Shown here piece by piece: positions 1 through 9,298 of a DNA stretch of 64,000 bases. The stretch's first letter is position 1. Each line of letters begins with the position of its first letter. This stretch comes from Macrolepiota albuminosa (taxonomy: Eukaryota; Basidiomycota; Agaricomycetes; Agaricales; Agaricaceae), in assembly GCA_027475525.1 (NCBI GenBank), contig JAMWFC010000082.1, forward strand, positions 744,001 through 808,000, written 5' to 3'. Under the pieces are notes generated by a model. The model was not told the origin of the DNA. It ran no database searches and saw only the letters and a program-made list of their open reading frames with translations. The position numbers and the translations under genes are program-made.

Positions 1-10
1 ATCAACGCTG

Positions 11-1212
11 CCACATGTGTGCAAACCTTGTATTGGAGAAAAGCAGCACAGAGCCCCTTTCCCACACATGTCTGACCATGAGACTGAAGTGTTAAGCAGA
101 GTATTTGCTGACATACACAGGCCAATGCGAGTTGGCAGCCACTAGTCAAACTGTCAGTGGTGGGGAACATTTGTTGATGACACCATGCGCTGGATGGAAG
201 CATTTGACATGTTGAAGAAGAGTGAAACATTTGCAGCATTTAAACTATACAAGGCCCAGGTTGAGTAACAAATAGGTCAGAAGATCAAGTGTATTCACTA
301 TAATAAAGGCGGCAAGTTTATGTCAAAAGCCTTTCTTGATTTCTGTAGATCTGAAGGGATATGACTTGAGTTTACCAATACTGTGACATCTCAGCAGAAC
401 GGAGTTGCTGAATGCCTCAACAGAACTATTAAAGAAGCTCTGATTTCAATGCTTGTCAAAGCTAATCTTTCTGAAAGTTTTTGGCCTCATGCATTGAACA
501 CTTACTGGCATGTACACAATTGTTGTCCTACATTGGCACTCCCATGCAATTCTACTCCGTTCAAAGCATACAAAGGCTATAAACCATGCATTGGTCATCT
601 TAAAGTATTTGGATGCACCGCATATGTGCTCATCAGATGGAATAAGCAAAGAGGTCTATGTGGCCACACAATAGCAGGCATTTCATTGAGTATCTGGACA
701 ACTACGTTGGCTGGAAAATATATATACCCAACACTAGGAAAATTGTTGTTTCGTGAGACGTCATCTTTGATAAAACATGTTTCCCAGGTCTTTCCTCTCA
801 CAATTGGTCATTGTTGCCCTCCTTGGAGGCCTTCCCACATCTTCCTGATCCAGAACCCTACAATTTCAATAATCTATTGGCTAGCTCAATCCCTGCACTG
901 CCCTCCACACTCACCAAAACCAAGCCAGTGGAGGTGGATCCTATATTTGATGATGGTCTACTCACGCCATTACCCAGTGACACAGAGGACACTGATGAAT
1001 TGGTGGGAGCTGACAAATTGATGAGAGTTGAACATCATGCACAGCCTCAAGCACCTCTTCCACAATGCAAGCCCAGTTAATGAACCCGCTTTCAAGCCCG
1101 TCACCACAACGCAGAGTATTATGACGCTTTACAACACCAAGAAAATCATGAATCACCTTTGATACGAGAACTGCCACTGCCTCCACCACCGTCACCCTAT
1201 CCCAATGACCAG
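11..1212 (+). pseudogene. copia A pol, GAG-pre-integrase and integrase part
   Basis: Frame 2 from position 11 reads CKPCIGEKQHRAPFP, the end of a copia GAG-pre-integrase domain. From 383 an open stretch gives the integrase core end (QQNGVAECLNRTIKEAL, then SFWPHALNTYWHVHN), typical of Ty1/copia. A TAG at about 140 and an opal codon at about 363 break the frame upstream, and frame changes follow near 800-1020. The protein would cut and join cDNA ends in the nucleus. The frame continues at 12795 beyond Gypsy-1. Nonfunctional remnant. Confidence 0.85.
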
Positions 1213-2160
1213 TGATAGGACCCTATACAGGTTAGGCGCATCAACGGCAGGCTCGGCACCGGCTCCGGAAACCTTGCCGCACTTGTTCCGAACTTAGCGC
1301 ACGCGTTCTACCCATTTTAAGCCATTTCTGACGGCCGCGCACGGCAAGAAGCAGATCCAATCAATGATAGCGCCGACGGCAGCAAGAATGACAACTGACA
1401 GATGGCATCAGTCACTGACGACAGCGCTTAGCGAGAAGTTTGATGATCTATCAAAAACTGACGGACAGCTTGGCGTTTGACCTTGGCGTCTGACACCGCT
1501 TACCGTCTCGATTTGGCGCCCAACGTCGCTTAGGTGTTCTGACAGACAGAAGGGTGATGGAGTGATGGTTTAGCTTCGCGATCTGTCGCCTGGCGTCGCT
1601 AAGGCTCTTGAATGGACGGTAGGGATCTGAAACCGTTGGAGCTACCCCTTTGAAATTTTCCAGTTTACCGCACTCTGGCGTCATTAGCCACTGGCGACGG
1701 CGAACTTATTGTAGTATAAAAGTACTTACCGACTTGTACATTGGACAGCAGACGAATAGACCACAGTTTCCCCCACTTACTTCAGTCTCCTTTACGCTCA
1801 AGAGCTCATTTACGCTACGGTCGGCAACGTTGAACTCATCGGCAGTTACAGACGTTCGCCAACACTCGACATACTCGCGCCTTGCAACTACGGCAGGCAT
1901 TATCGACGCTTAGAACTTCGCTAAGCTTATCGTGCTCTTGCCGCTCACCCTTGCCGTGTTCACTTACCGCATTTCCTTAGGCGCTTTACCTTAGCGCTTG
2001 ACACTTGCCGACCCCGTTACCGACTTTTATCCTTTTTCACAGACGCGTTCTCTGGGACCTGCCCGGGACTCCTCAATTACTTTTAGCGCGCCCAACGCAC
2101 ACTCTTGGTACGGTAACACAACTGTTACATTTGTTGCTGACCAAACTTTGGGCGTCATCA
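1213..2160 (+). repeat. Gypsy-1 5' LTR
   Basis: 948-bp direct repeat starting TGATAGGACC and ending GGGCGTCATCA, matched at a constant offset of 10630 by the 3' LTR. I saw no difference in the lines I compared by eye. It contains about 22 copies of TTRSCG or its complement CGSYAA. The small open frames inside are not coding candidates. Confidence 0.95.
1715..1721 (+). promoter_or_regulatory. TATA box in Gypsy-1 5' LTR
   Basis: TATAAAA in the middle of the 5' LTR, a plausible core promoter of the genomic transcript. The same box occurs at 12345-12351 in the 3' LTR. Position and sequence are the only evidence. Confidence 0.5.
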
Positions 2161-2163
2161 AAT

Positions 2164-2181
2164 TGGAGCCCACCGCGAGGG
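2164..2181 (+). promoter_or_regulatory. Gypsy-1 primer binding site
   Basis: TGGAGCCCACCGCGAGGG begins 3 nt after the 5' LTR. A TGG start is expected for pairing with the CCA end of a tRNA. I did not assign the primer tRNA. Confidence 0.7.
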
Positions 2182-2540
2182 ATCTCTAGGGCAGAATTCC
2201 GCCAGAAACCCGTCTCCAGCGTAGGCGCCGCCTGCTAGACCAGTCGGCAGAAGGCATAGCTCCTTCCCACCCATCAACTCCACAACCACCTGGTGCCTTA
2301 CCGGGTCTCTCTCTCGCCCAGGAACTACAGAACGCCACTGTAGACGCTTTTCCTGATCTCTTCCCGCATTCCCTCGATTATAGTGCCGACGACCCCTTAG
2401 CGTCGCCCTTTACCGTACCGCAGTCAATCACTCCCATTACTCCGCTAACGCCTCTTTCTCAACTCATTTCGCTTACCCCGTCGCCAATCTCCAGAACTCC
2501 TTCCCCACTACCGCTAACCGAACTCGCCAACACGGTCGCC
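2182..2540 (+). other. Gypsy-1 5' leader
   Basis: About 360 nt between the primer binding site and the Gag start, without a coding candidate. It is rich in CGCTAAC, TTACCG and TCGCC motifs like the rest of the element. It would hold the packaging and dimerisation signals, which I cannot locate. Confidence 0.4.
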
Positions 2541-3815
2541 ATGGAACAACAAGTCCAACGCATGCCGCCACGCAACCACTTCTCGGCACCGAAATGGGAC
2601 GAGACCAAGCCACGGGAGCTCTCCCAGTATTTTAAGGAGTTAGAGTATCTATTCAGGGATTGTAACATTACCGACCACACGCAGATGAAGGAGTACGCGG
2701 CAAGATACGTATCGTACGACACGGCAGAGACTTGGACTGGTCTTTCCGAGTTTGCAGCGCTCGTTCCCGCCACGCCGACAGCTCCCGCCCAAGGCGCTTC
2801 GTATGAGGACTGGAAGACGGCAGTAATCCAGCTGTACCCTGGCGCTGAGGAGGCTACGCGATACACGGTAAACGAGTTGCAGAAATTAGTTCAGGAATCT
2901 TTCGACAACGGCACTTCTTCTCTTGGCGCATTCTCCACGTATTACCGCGAGTTCCAGAAAATCGCTAGGTGGCTTCTGCAGAACGGCAAGCTCTATATTA
3001 ACGAGGAGCGTCGCCTATTTCAGCAGGGCATCCCGACTTCACTGTGGACTCGTATTGCCCGTCGCCTAGAGATAGTTCATCAGGCTCATCACCCAGACGA
3101 GCCCTATAACGTTGCCGACGTCTTTGAAGCCGGTAAATGGGTTCTCAAGGGAACGGACACTGGCGTTGGACTGCAACGCGCTAGGATGAGCCCACCCCCT
3201 GAGCGAACTAACGGTATCATTCCCATCCCGCCTCCTGTTGCCGACTTCGTTAAGAAAGAGGAGCTCAATGCTGCTATTACCGCCGCTGTCGCTTCCGCTA
3301 TGACTCGCATCGAAACCATGATTACCACCAACCTCACGGCTAACCGACCCGCTAACGTTCCCGCACCTGGCCCTTGCCACTTCTGTGGGGAAATTGGCCA
3401 TACTATGACTAGAGGACGCTGCGCTACCCTCGAGAATTACGTTCGCCAAGGAAGAATTCGAAGGGCTATCGACGGCAAGATAGTTCTCACCACTGGCGCC
3501 ACCATCCCCAACTACCCAGACAAGAAGTCCTTCCAGGAGCGGGTAGATGAATGGCATAGGCGCAACCCAGGACAAATCGTTACCGGCACGCTATCTGGCA
3601 ACGCCAACCCCGACCCCGAACAGGCGACCCAACAGCAGATGATTCACGAGGTCCTACATTTCGACAGCGTTGGCGACCACCCTACTTTCTCGCGGGAAGA
3701 GCGTATCGCCAAGCTCCAACAGGAGTTGGATTCGCTAAAGAACCAGGTTTTTGATGGGGTTGAAGTTAAGCAGCCCAAACAACCTCTTAAAGGATACAAG
3801 AGTTGGATTCGCTAA
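2541..3815 (+). CDS. Gypsy-1 Gag
   Basis: Structural protein of the virus-like particle. The ATG at 2541 sits in a good context (GTCGCCATGG) and opens MEQQVQRMPPRNHFSAPKW. Residues about 10-220 resemble the helical retrotransposon Gag region. Near residue 280 is a zinc knuckle CHFCGEIGHTMTRGRC (C-x2-C-x4-H-x6-C, last spacer longer than the usual four), followed by a conserved segment ending DEWHRRNP as in other basidiomycete Gypsy Gags. The ORF ends early at 3815 because a 77-bp tandem repeat (3724-3877) shifts the frame. In an intact copy Gag probably runs on into a Pro/Ala-rich linker (from about 3880) and the protease. Confidence 0.85.
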   Translation: MEQQVQRMPPRNHFSAPKWDETKPRELSQYFKELEYLFRDCNITDHTQMKEYAARYVSYDTAETWTGLSEFAALVPATPTAPAQGASYEDWKTAVIQLYPGAEEATRYTVNELQKLVQESFDNGTSSLGAFSTYYREFQKIARWLLQNGKLYINEERRLFQQGIPTSLWTRIARRLEIVHQAHHPDEPYNVADVFEAGKWVLKGTDTGVGLQRARMSPPPERTNGIIPIPPPVADFVKKEELNAAITAAVASAMTRIETMITTNLTANRPANVPAPGPCHFCGEIGHTMTRGRCATLENYVRQGRIRRAIDGKIVLTTGATIPNYPDKKSFQERVDEWHRRNPGQIVTGTLSGNANPDPEQATQQQMIHEVLHFDSVGDHPTFSREERIAKLQQELDSLKNQVFDGVEVKQPKQPLKGYKSWIR

Positions 3816-3877
3816 AGAACCAGGTTTTTGATGGGGTTGAAGTTAAGCAGCCCAAACAACCTCTTAAAGGATACAAG
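3724..3877 (+). repeat. 77-bp exact tandem duplication 1
   Basis: 3724-3800 is repeated at 3801-3877. It breaks Gag. Same offset as eight other duplications in the window; probable assembly join artefact. Confidence 0.95.
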
Positions 3878-4771
3878 CGATGCCTCCCGCTAGCAAGTTA
3901 CCGACACCTGCTCCTACCGCACCGCCTGCCGCTGCCCCTGCTACCGCTCCAGAACCATCATCGACCGCTACCGCTTACCGACACCTGCTCCTACCGCACC
4001 GCCTGCCGCTGCCCCTGCTACCGCTCCAGAACCATCATCGACCGCTACCGCCCCGAACCGCCTTTGCCGCCTCTCCATCCCTACTCAGGGATTCCCGACC
4101 GTTATCACGCACCAGCACAACGAAACTTTGCCGCTCCCGAGAAACGTCCTGAGGGTGGTTACCGACCTACCGCGCCAATCTTCGATATAGAAAAATCGAA
4201 TCACGTCTTCAACCGAATTATGAAAACCCACGTCACCTTATCTGTAGAAGAACTTTGTAGTATTGCTCCCGACGTCCGCAACCAGGTCAAGACGGCAGTC
4301 ACTCCCCGACGACCCTTGGCGACAGCCGTTGCCGAAGTTGATGAACTCGACGACGCGCTTCCTGGTTTCTCTGTTACCATCGACCCTCCCGACACTGAAG
4401 ACACTCTTGCCGACCCCATCGCTAACGCCACCTCTGTGGACCCAGTGGAGACCTACCTTAGGTCAGTCGACCACGGCGAAGACCCGGCAATCCTTACCGT
4501 CGCCCAAGAATCGCACGCTATCCGCTCGGTAGCGCTAACCGTAGACAACAAGCACGAAGTAGAGGCAATCGTGGATAGCGGGTCTCAGATTATTTCTATG
4601 GCAGCGGAAGTCGCTAACGATCTAGGCCTCATATACGACCCTACCGTTATATTAAACATGCAGAGCGCTAACGGAACGGTAGACCGATCCCTAGGCCTCG
4701 CCAAGAATGTGCCGTGCACCCTTGGCGACATTACGTTTTATCTTCAGATCCACATTTTACGCTCCCCCTAG
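3803..4771 (+). pseudogene. Gypsy-1 linker and aspartic protease part
   Basis: After a Pro/Ala-rich linker the frame gives PEPPLPPLHPYSG and a region with the retroviral-type aspartic protease motif VEAIVDSGSQIISMAAEV (DSG active site at about 4570). The protease would cut Gag-Pol in the particle. The frame stops at 4771 inside a second 77-bp repeat pair and resumes in another frame as AYDLLLGRPFDVLARSVV, the conserved protease C-terminal flap found in fungal Gypsy elements. Without the repeats this would be part of one Gag-Pol. Confidence 0.75.
3898..4051 (+). repeat. 77-bp exact tandem duplication 2
   Basis: 3898-3974 is repeated at 3975-4051 in the Pro/Ala-rich linker. Same 77-bp offset as the others. 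Confidence 0.95.
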
Positions 4772-4844
4772 GCCTCGCCAAGAATGTGCCGTGCACCCTT
4801 GGCGACATTACGTTTTATCTTCAGATCCACATTTTACGCTCCCC
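4691..4844 (+). repeat. 77-bp exact tandem duplication 3
   Basis: 4691-4767 is repeated at 4768-4844 in the protease. Right after the second copy there are four C residues where the conserved protein frame would need five, so a one-base difference sits at the junction. Confidence 0.95.
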
Positions 4845-5081
4845 GCATACGACCTACTACTTGGCAGACCTTTCGACGTCTTGGCGCGATCAGTCGTCAA
4901 GACAGTTACCGACGAGGAAACGACCCTCACCATTAGCGACCCCAACTCCGGAATCCGACGAACGGTGCCAACGTTCCCTAGGGGACAACGAAAAGGCGCC
5001 CGCGCTAAGCCCCCGGAGTTTACCGACCAACACGCCAACGAGCCTCCACACCGGTGTTTTCACAGACCATCGAGGAGGTGA
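4845..5081 (+). pseudogene. Gypsy-1 protease C-terminus in a shifted frame
   Basis: Reads AYDLLLGRPFDVLARSVVKT in frame 0, the expected continuation of the protease. The frame is lost near 5050, where the downstream Pol frame (FSQTIEEVIGDD) takes over. A further indel between the two frames is implied. Confidence 0.65.
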
Positions 5082-8000
5082 TTGGCGACGATCACGGAGA
5101 TGTAGCGCTAACGCTGGAATTTGACCATTCAACTGGTCTTGTAACTGTTATGTCTACTGCTTTTCTTGACGAAGATGTTTTAACTACTTTACCTACTACC
5201 GACGCAGAGCCTTCCCAGAAAAATCAAAACATTACCGACTCTTCTCTTGCCTACTTATACCTTACCGCCTCCGAATCGTTTCAAAATATTGCGTCTACCG
5301 ATACGTATCTCACTACCCTTCCCGGAGCCTCGTCTCCTGCCGTTCTTGGACTTGCCGCTCCTCAGGCTACAGTTCCCCTTTCCACATCTGTGTATAACCA
5401 AGCTAACGCTCCCAAAAGGAAAGGGGTTCAAGTTAAAAAGAAATATAAGCCAGTTGCGCTTAAAACAAAACCCATCGCTACGCACTCTCCCGAGACTTTC
5501 AGAATCGAGCGCCAGATCATTGGCGACCCTCTTGCCGACATGCCGATCCTATCACCGAATCCGCCACCCTTTCAGCCGACAGGACGTTTTACCGAGGAAC
5601 GCCAGCAGCAGTTCGCCAAGGAGCACGACACCGGATTTTTGACCAAAGATGAGTTGAACGTCCTTACCGATCTGGTCGCTAAGCAAGACAAAGCCTTTGC
5701 TTGGGAGGACTCAGAACGTGGCAGTCTACGTACAGATTTCTTTCCGCCTGTCGTCATCCCGACCATTCCTCACGTACCGTGGACTGAGCACAACCGACCG
5801 TTACCGCCTGGGATCGAAGCCGAGGTCTGCCAGATCATTAGGACCAAGATACAGGCTGGCGTCTACGAGCCCTCCAATAGCTCTTACCGCTCCCGTTGGT
5901 TCTGCGTCCTCAAGAAGAACGGCAATCTGCGCATAGTCCACAGTCTCGAGCCGCTGAACAGAGTTACCATTCGACACTCTGGCGTACCGCCTTTCCCTGA
6001 CCACTTTGCCGAGTCCTTCGCCGGGCGCATTTGTGGCGCCACCCTTGATCTCTACGTTGGCTACGACGAGCGCTTGATTCACCCTTCTTCCCGCGACCTC
6101 ACTACGTTTCAAACTCCGTTTGGCGCACTGCGCCTAGTCACCTTGCCGATGGGCTGGACAAACTCAGTCCCTATATTCCACGACGACATTACTTTCATCC
6201 TCCAACCAGAGATACCGCATAACGTCCTTAGCTTCATCGACGACGTTGGCGTCAAAGGCCCCAAAGATTGGCGACTCGTGAACGGCTTACCGGCGACCCA
6301 TCCCGAGAACCCCAATATTCGCTTAGCGCTATGGGATTTTTTCTTGCTGCTCAATCGAGTTCTCCAACGCATGAAGTACAGCGGTGGTACCTTTAGCGGC
6401 CACAAGCTCCTTCTTTGTGCGCCAAGGTTCAAAATACTTGGTCACATATGCACTCCCGACGGTCGCGTTCCCGACGAATCTCGCTTAGCACTCTTGGAGC
6501 GCTGGGGCCCTTGCCGCGACTTATCTGAAGTTCGCGCCTTTCTCGGTACCGTTGGCGTTCTCAGGATATTCGTCAAGAACTTTGCCCATCGCGCACATGC
6601 CCTTAACCGACTCACCCGCGCCAACGAGCCCTTCGAATTTGGGCCAGACCAGGTCACTGCCCAACGCGACTTAGTAAAAGCCCTACAAGACGCCAAACCC
6701 CTAGTTCCAATCGACTATACTTCTGCCGACCCGGTTATCTTGGCGGTGGATACCTCGTACATTGCCGTTGGCTATTTCCTGTGCCAGTGCCTTAGCGACA
6801 ATCGAAAACAGCGACGCTACAACCGCTTTGGGTCTATCACGCTAAACGACAGAGAGTCTCGCTACAGTCAGCCTAAGCTAGAGCTCTATGGACTCTTCAA
6901 AGCCTTCCGGTCGCTAAAGATGTATTTGATTGGCGTACGGAACCTTATCGTTGAAGTCGACGCTAGGTACATCAAAGGCATGCTGCAGAATCCCGATATC
7001 CAGCCATCCGCTAGCATGAATCGGTGGGTAGTCGCCATCCTCATGTTCCACTTTGAGTTGGTACACGTCAAGAGCTCTTTCCACGGACCAGATGGACTCT
7101 CTAGGCGACCACGGCAGCCTGGCGACCCGGTAGTGGACCCTCAGGCTGATAGCGATTTCGAGGACTGGGTCGACCGACTACATGGTTTCGTGCACCTCAT
7201 ACAACAACCGATTCCCCTACTACGACGGCAACAGCCTACCAGCATATTTTTGCATCCCATTGTCCCTTACCGCCCCGAGACCTTTAGCGCACCCCTCACA
7301 TTCTACACGGCAAGCATCCTTGGACAAGACTTGCCTCCAGTAAAAGTCGTACAGGAACCCCAGTCGCTAAGAGAAGACAGCAGAAACCTGACCTACGATG
7401 CCGTTCCCCGATCCGCCAAGGCAAAGGCGGAAGATAGTCGCTTGTTGGTAGTCGAGCAATGGATACAAGACCTTAAGCGACCCCCAGACCTTACCGACGA
7501 ACAATACGCTACCTTTATCCGCTATGCTACCCATTTCTTCTTTACCGACAACCGACTTTGGCGACGAAATCGAGATGGCGCCCACAAGCTGATCATCAAG
7601 CCAGAAGGTCGCTTACGAGTCTTGCGCGCTATGCATGACGAGCTAGGACATAGAGGTCTGTACGCTACCCGAGCTTCTCTGCTAGAACGCTTTTGGTGGC
7701 CACACGCTAGTGCCGACATCGCCTGGTACATTAGGACTTGCCACCTTTGCCAAATTCAACAGACACGCCAAGTACTCATACCGCCAACCGTTGCAACGCC
7801 AGCTCCCCTCTTCAGTAAAATCTACGTCGACACCATGCACATGCCCAAATCTGGTCGCTATAAGTACATCATTCAAGGTCGATGCTCGCTAATCCACTGG
7901 CCTGAGTTTCGCATGCTTCAAAGAGAAAATACCGAGGCGGTCGCCAAGTGGCTATTTGAAGACGTCATCTGCCGGTGGGGAGCGCTAAGAGAAATCGTCA

Positions 8001-8602
8001 CGGATAACGGTGCGCCCATCATCAAAGCGCTAACCTACCTCGCCAAGAAATACAACATTCACCACATTCGAGTATCTGGCTACAACAAGCGCGCCAATGG
8101 CCTGGTAGAGAGACCCCACTTTGACGTTCGGCAAGCACTCTTCAAGGCAGTCGATGGCGACGAGTCTCGTTGGAGCGAAGCGACCTATTCAGTGTTCTGG
8201 TCGGAAAGAGTTACTATTCGTAAGCGCATGGGTTGCTCTCCCTATTACGCGGCTACTGGCACCCATCCTTTACTCCCTGCCGACATCATAGAAGCGACCT
8301 ACCTTCAGCCAGCTCCCAACAGCATCTTAGCGACTACCGATCTTATCGCCAGACGAGCTATTGATCTCCAGCGAAGGAAAGAAGATTTAGAGCGACTCCA
8401 CGAGGCAGTCTTTAGCGCACGTCGCCAAGCAGCCCTACGATTCGAAACCGAGCATAGCGCCACTATCAAAGATTACAACTTCCCGAGGGGTGCGCTAGTA
8501 CTTATGCGCAACTCCAAAATCGAAACCTCTTACAACAAGAAAATGCGCCCGCGCTATCTTGGACCTTTGGTAGTTATCTCTCGTAACCGTGGAGGCGCTT
8601 AA
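5054..8602 (+). CDS. Gypsy-1 Pol: reverse transcriptase, RNase H, integrase
   Basis: A 1182-codon open frame copies element RNA and integrates the cDNA. Reverse transcriptase spans residues about 240-480, with the catalytic motif FIDDVGVKGP near residue 394. RNase H is about 560-690 (ILAVDTSYIAVGYFL ... GPDGLSRRP). Integrase has an HHCC zinc finger (HDELGHRG ... CHLCQ, about 860-900) and a D,D,E core (D of YVDTMH, D of VTDNGAP, E of GLVERPHF at about 926, 983 and 1018). The apparent first codon is not a true start, since Pol is made as part of Gag-Pol. The frame ends at 8602 only because of a 77-bp duplication; dropping one copy joins it to the frame at 8680-8880. Confidence 0.92.
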   Translation: MFSQTIEEVIGDDHGDVALTLEFDHSTGLVTVMSTAFLDEDVLTTLPTTDAEPSQKNQNITDSSLAYLYLTASESFQNIASTDTYLTTLPGASSPAVLGLAAPQATVPLSTSVYNQANAPKRKGVQVKKKYKPVALKTKPIATHSPETFRIERQIIGDPLADMPILSPNPPPFQPTGRFTEERQQQFAKEHDTGFLTKDELNVLTDLVAKQDKAFAWEDSERGSLRTDFFPPVVIPTIPHVPWTEHNRPLPPGIEAEVCQIIRTKIQAGVYEPSNSSYRSRWFCVLKKNGNLRIVHSLEPLNRVTIRHSGVPPFPDHFAESFAGRICGATLDLYVGYDERLIHPSSRDLTTFQTPFGALRLVTLPMGWTNSVPIFHDDITFILQPEIPHNVLSFIDDVGVKGPKDWRLVNGLPATHPENPNIRLALWDFFLLLNRVLQRMKYSGGTFSGHKLLLCAPRFKILGHICTPDGRVPDESRLALLERWGPCRDLSEVRAFLGTVGVLRIFVKNFAHRAHALNRLTRANEPFEFGPDQVTAQRDLVKALQDAKPLVPIDYTSADPVILAVDTSYIAVGYFLCQCLSDNRKQRRYNRFGSITLNDRESRYSQPKLELYGLFKAFRSLKMYLIGVRNLIVEVDARYIKGMLQNPDIQPSASMNRWVVAILMFHFELVHVKSSFHGPDGLSRRPRQPGDPVVDPQADSDFEDWVDRLHGFVHLIQQPIPLLRRQQPTSIFLHPIVPYRPETFSAPLTFYTASILGQDLPPVKVVQEPQSLREDSRNLTYDAVPRSAKAKAEDSRLLVVEQWIQDLKRPPDLTDEQYATFIRYATHFFFTDNRLWRRNRDGAHKLIIKPEGRLRVLRAMHDELGHRGLYATRASLLERFWWPHASADIAWYIRTCHLCQIQQTRQVLIPPTVATPAPLFSKIYVDTMHMPKSGRYKYIIQGRCSLIHWPEFRMLQRENTEAVAKWLFEDVICRWGALREIVTDNGAPIIKALTYLAKKYNIHHIRVSGYNKRANGLVERPHFDVRQALFKAVDGDESRWSEATYSVFWSERVTIRKRMGCSPYYAATGTHPLLPADIIEATYLQPAPNSILATTDLIARRAIDLQRRKEDLERLHEAVFSARRQAALRFETEHSATIKDYNFPRGALVLMRNSKIETSYNKKMRPRYLGPLVVISRNRGGA

Positions 8603-8679
8603 CCTCTTACAACAAGAAAATGCGCCCGCGCTATCTTGGACCTTTGGTAGTTATCTCTCGTAACCGTGGAGGCGCTTAT
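8526..8679 (+). repeat. 77-bp exact tandem duplication 4
   Basis: 8526-8602 is repeated at 8603-8679 near the integrase C-terminus. Counting one copy only restores the Pol frame exactly, strong evidence that the second copy is not part of the real element. Confidence 0.95.
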
Positions 8680-8880
8680 GTGCTCTGTGAATTAGATGGT
8701 TCAGTACTACATCGACCTGTTGCCGCTTTTCGCCTATTGCCGTATCTCGCTAGGGAACAAATCGACTTGCCGTTTGAAGCGCTAGATATCGACACCGCCA
8801 AGCTTAGAGAACTTGAAGAAACCGAATTATTGGACGATGATGACTTGCCGACTTTAGTTGAAGAAGAAGAAATTGACTAG
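8620..8880 (+). CDS. Gypsy-1 integrase C-terminal end
   Basis: Reads RPRYLGPLVVISRNRGGAYV, a GPY/F-like module of Ty3/Gypsy integrases, then an acidic tail ending EEEEID before TAG at 8878-8880. The first codons repeat the end of the previous frame because of the 77-bp duplication. Gypsy-C has a close homologue at 63204-63566. Confidence 0.85.
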   Translation: MRPRYLGPLVVISRNRGGAYVLCELDGSVLHRPVAAFRLLPYLAREQIDLPFEALDIDTAKLRELEETELLDDDDLPTLVEEEEID

Positions 8881-9298
8881 AAAAGACTATATACTGATAA
8901 GCTTTCATTTTCTATTACTTATCTTACTTATCTTTCTTGCCGTCACTTATATACTATATTCAACAGACATTTCTTTACGTAGTCAAGTCGCAGCGCTAGC
9001 GTGTCGCCAACGCTTAGCGCCTTGCGCAACTCTCGCCAAGGGTTTTTCGCCATGATGAATTACTGAGCGTTTCCCTTGTCCTCAAAATTTGTCTAAGTCC
9101 CTCACCTACAACTCCTCTTACTAAACCTACCTTAGAATACTTGCCGCTTGCGTTCTCTTGGCTTTCTTGGCCCTGTACTAACTTAGACTATGGAACTTAT
9201 CTGTTCACTTCAAAACGAAACGACAAAAAGTGTATAAAAACGGGCGGCAACCAAAAACAAAATATTTACAAAAGCGGCCTATCTACGCTAAGGTCCGC
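8881..9298. other. Gypsy-1 spacer between convergent pol and accessory gene
   Basis: About 420 bp without a coding candidate separates the ends of pol (plus) and the accessory gene (minus). I count about seven TTRSCG/CGSYAA hexamers in it. It should hold the 3' ends of both transcripts. Confidence 0.5.

Noticed and set aside
1451..2238. Several open frames inside the Gypsy-1 LTR, present again at 12081-12838
   Set aside because: They repeat only because the LTRs are identical. Frames overlap on both strands, show no known domain, and a function is not supported.
5054..5056. Start of the 1182-codon frame as the true Pol start
   Set aside because: It is only the first start-like codon after a frame change. 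Pol in this family is made as Gag-Pol and the protease lies upstream.
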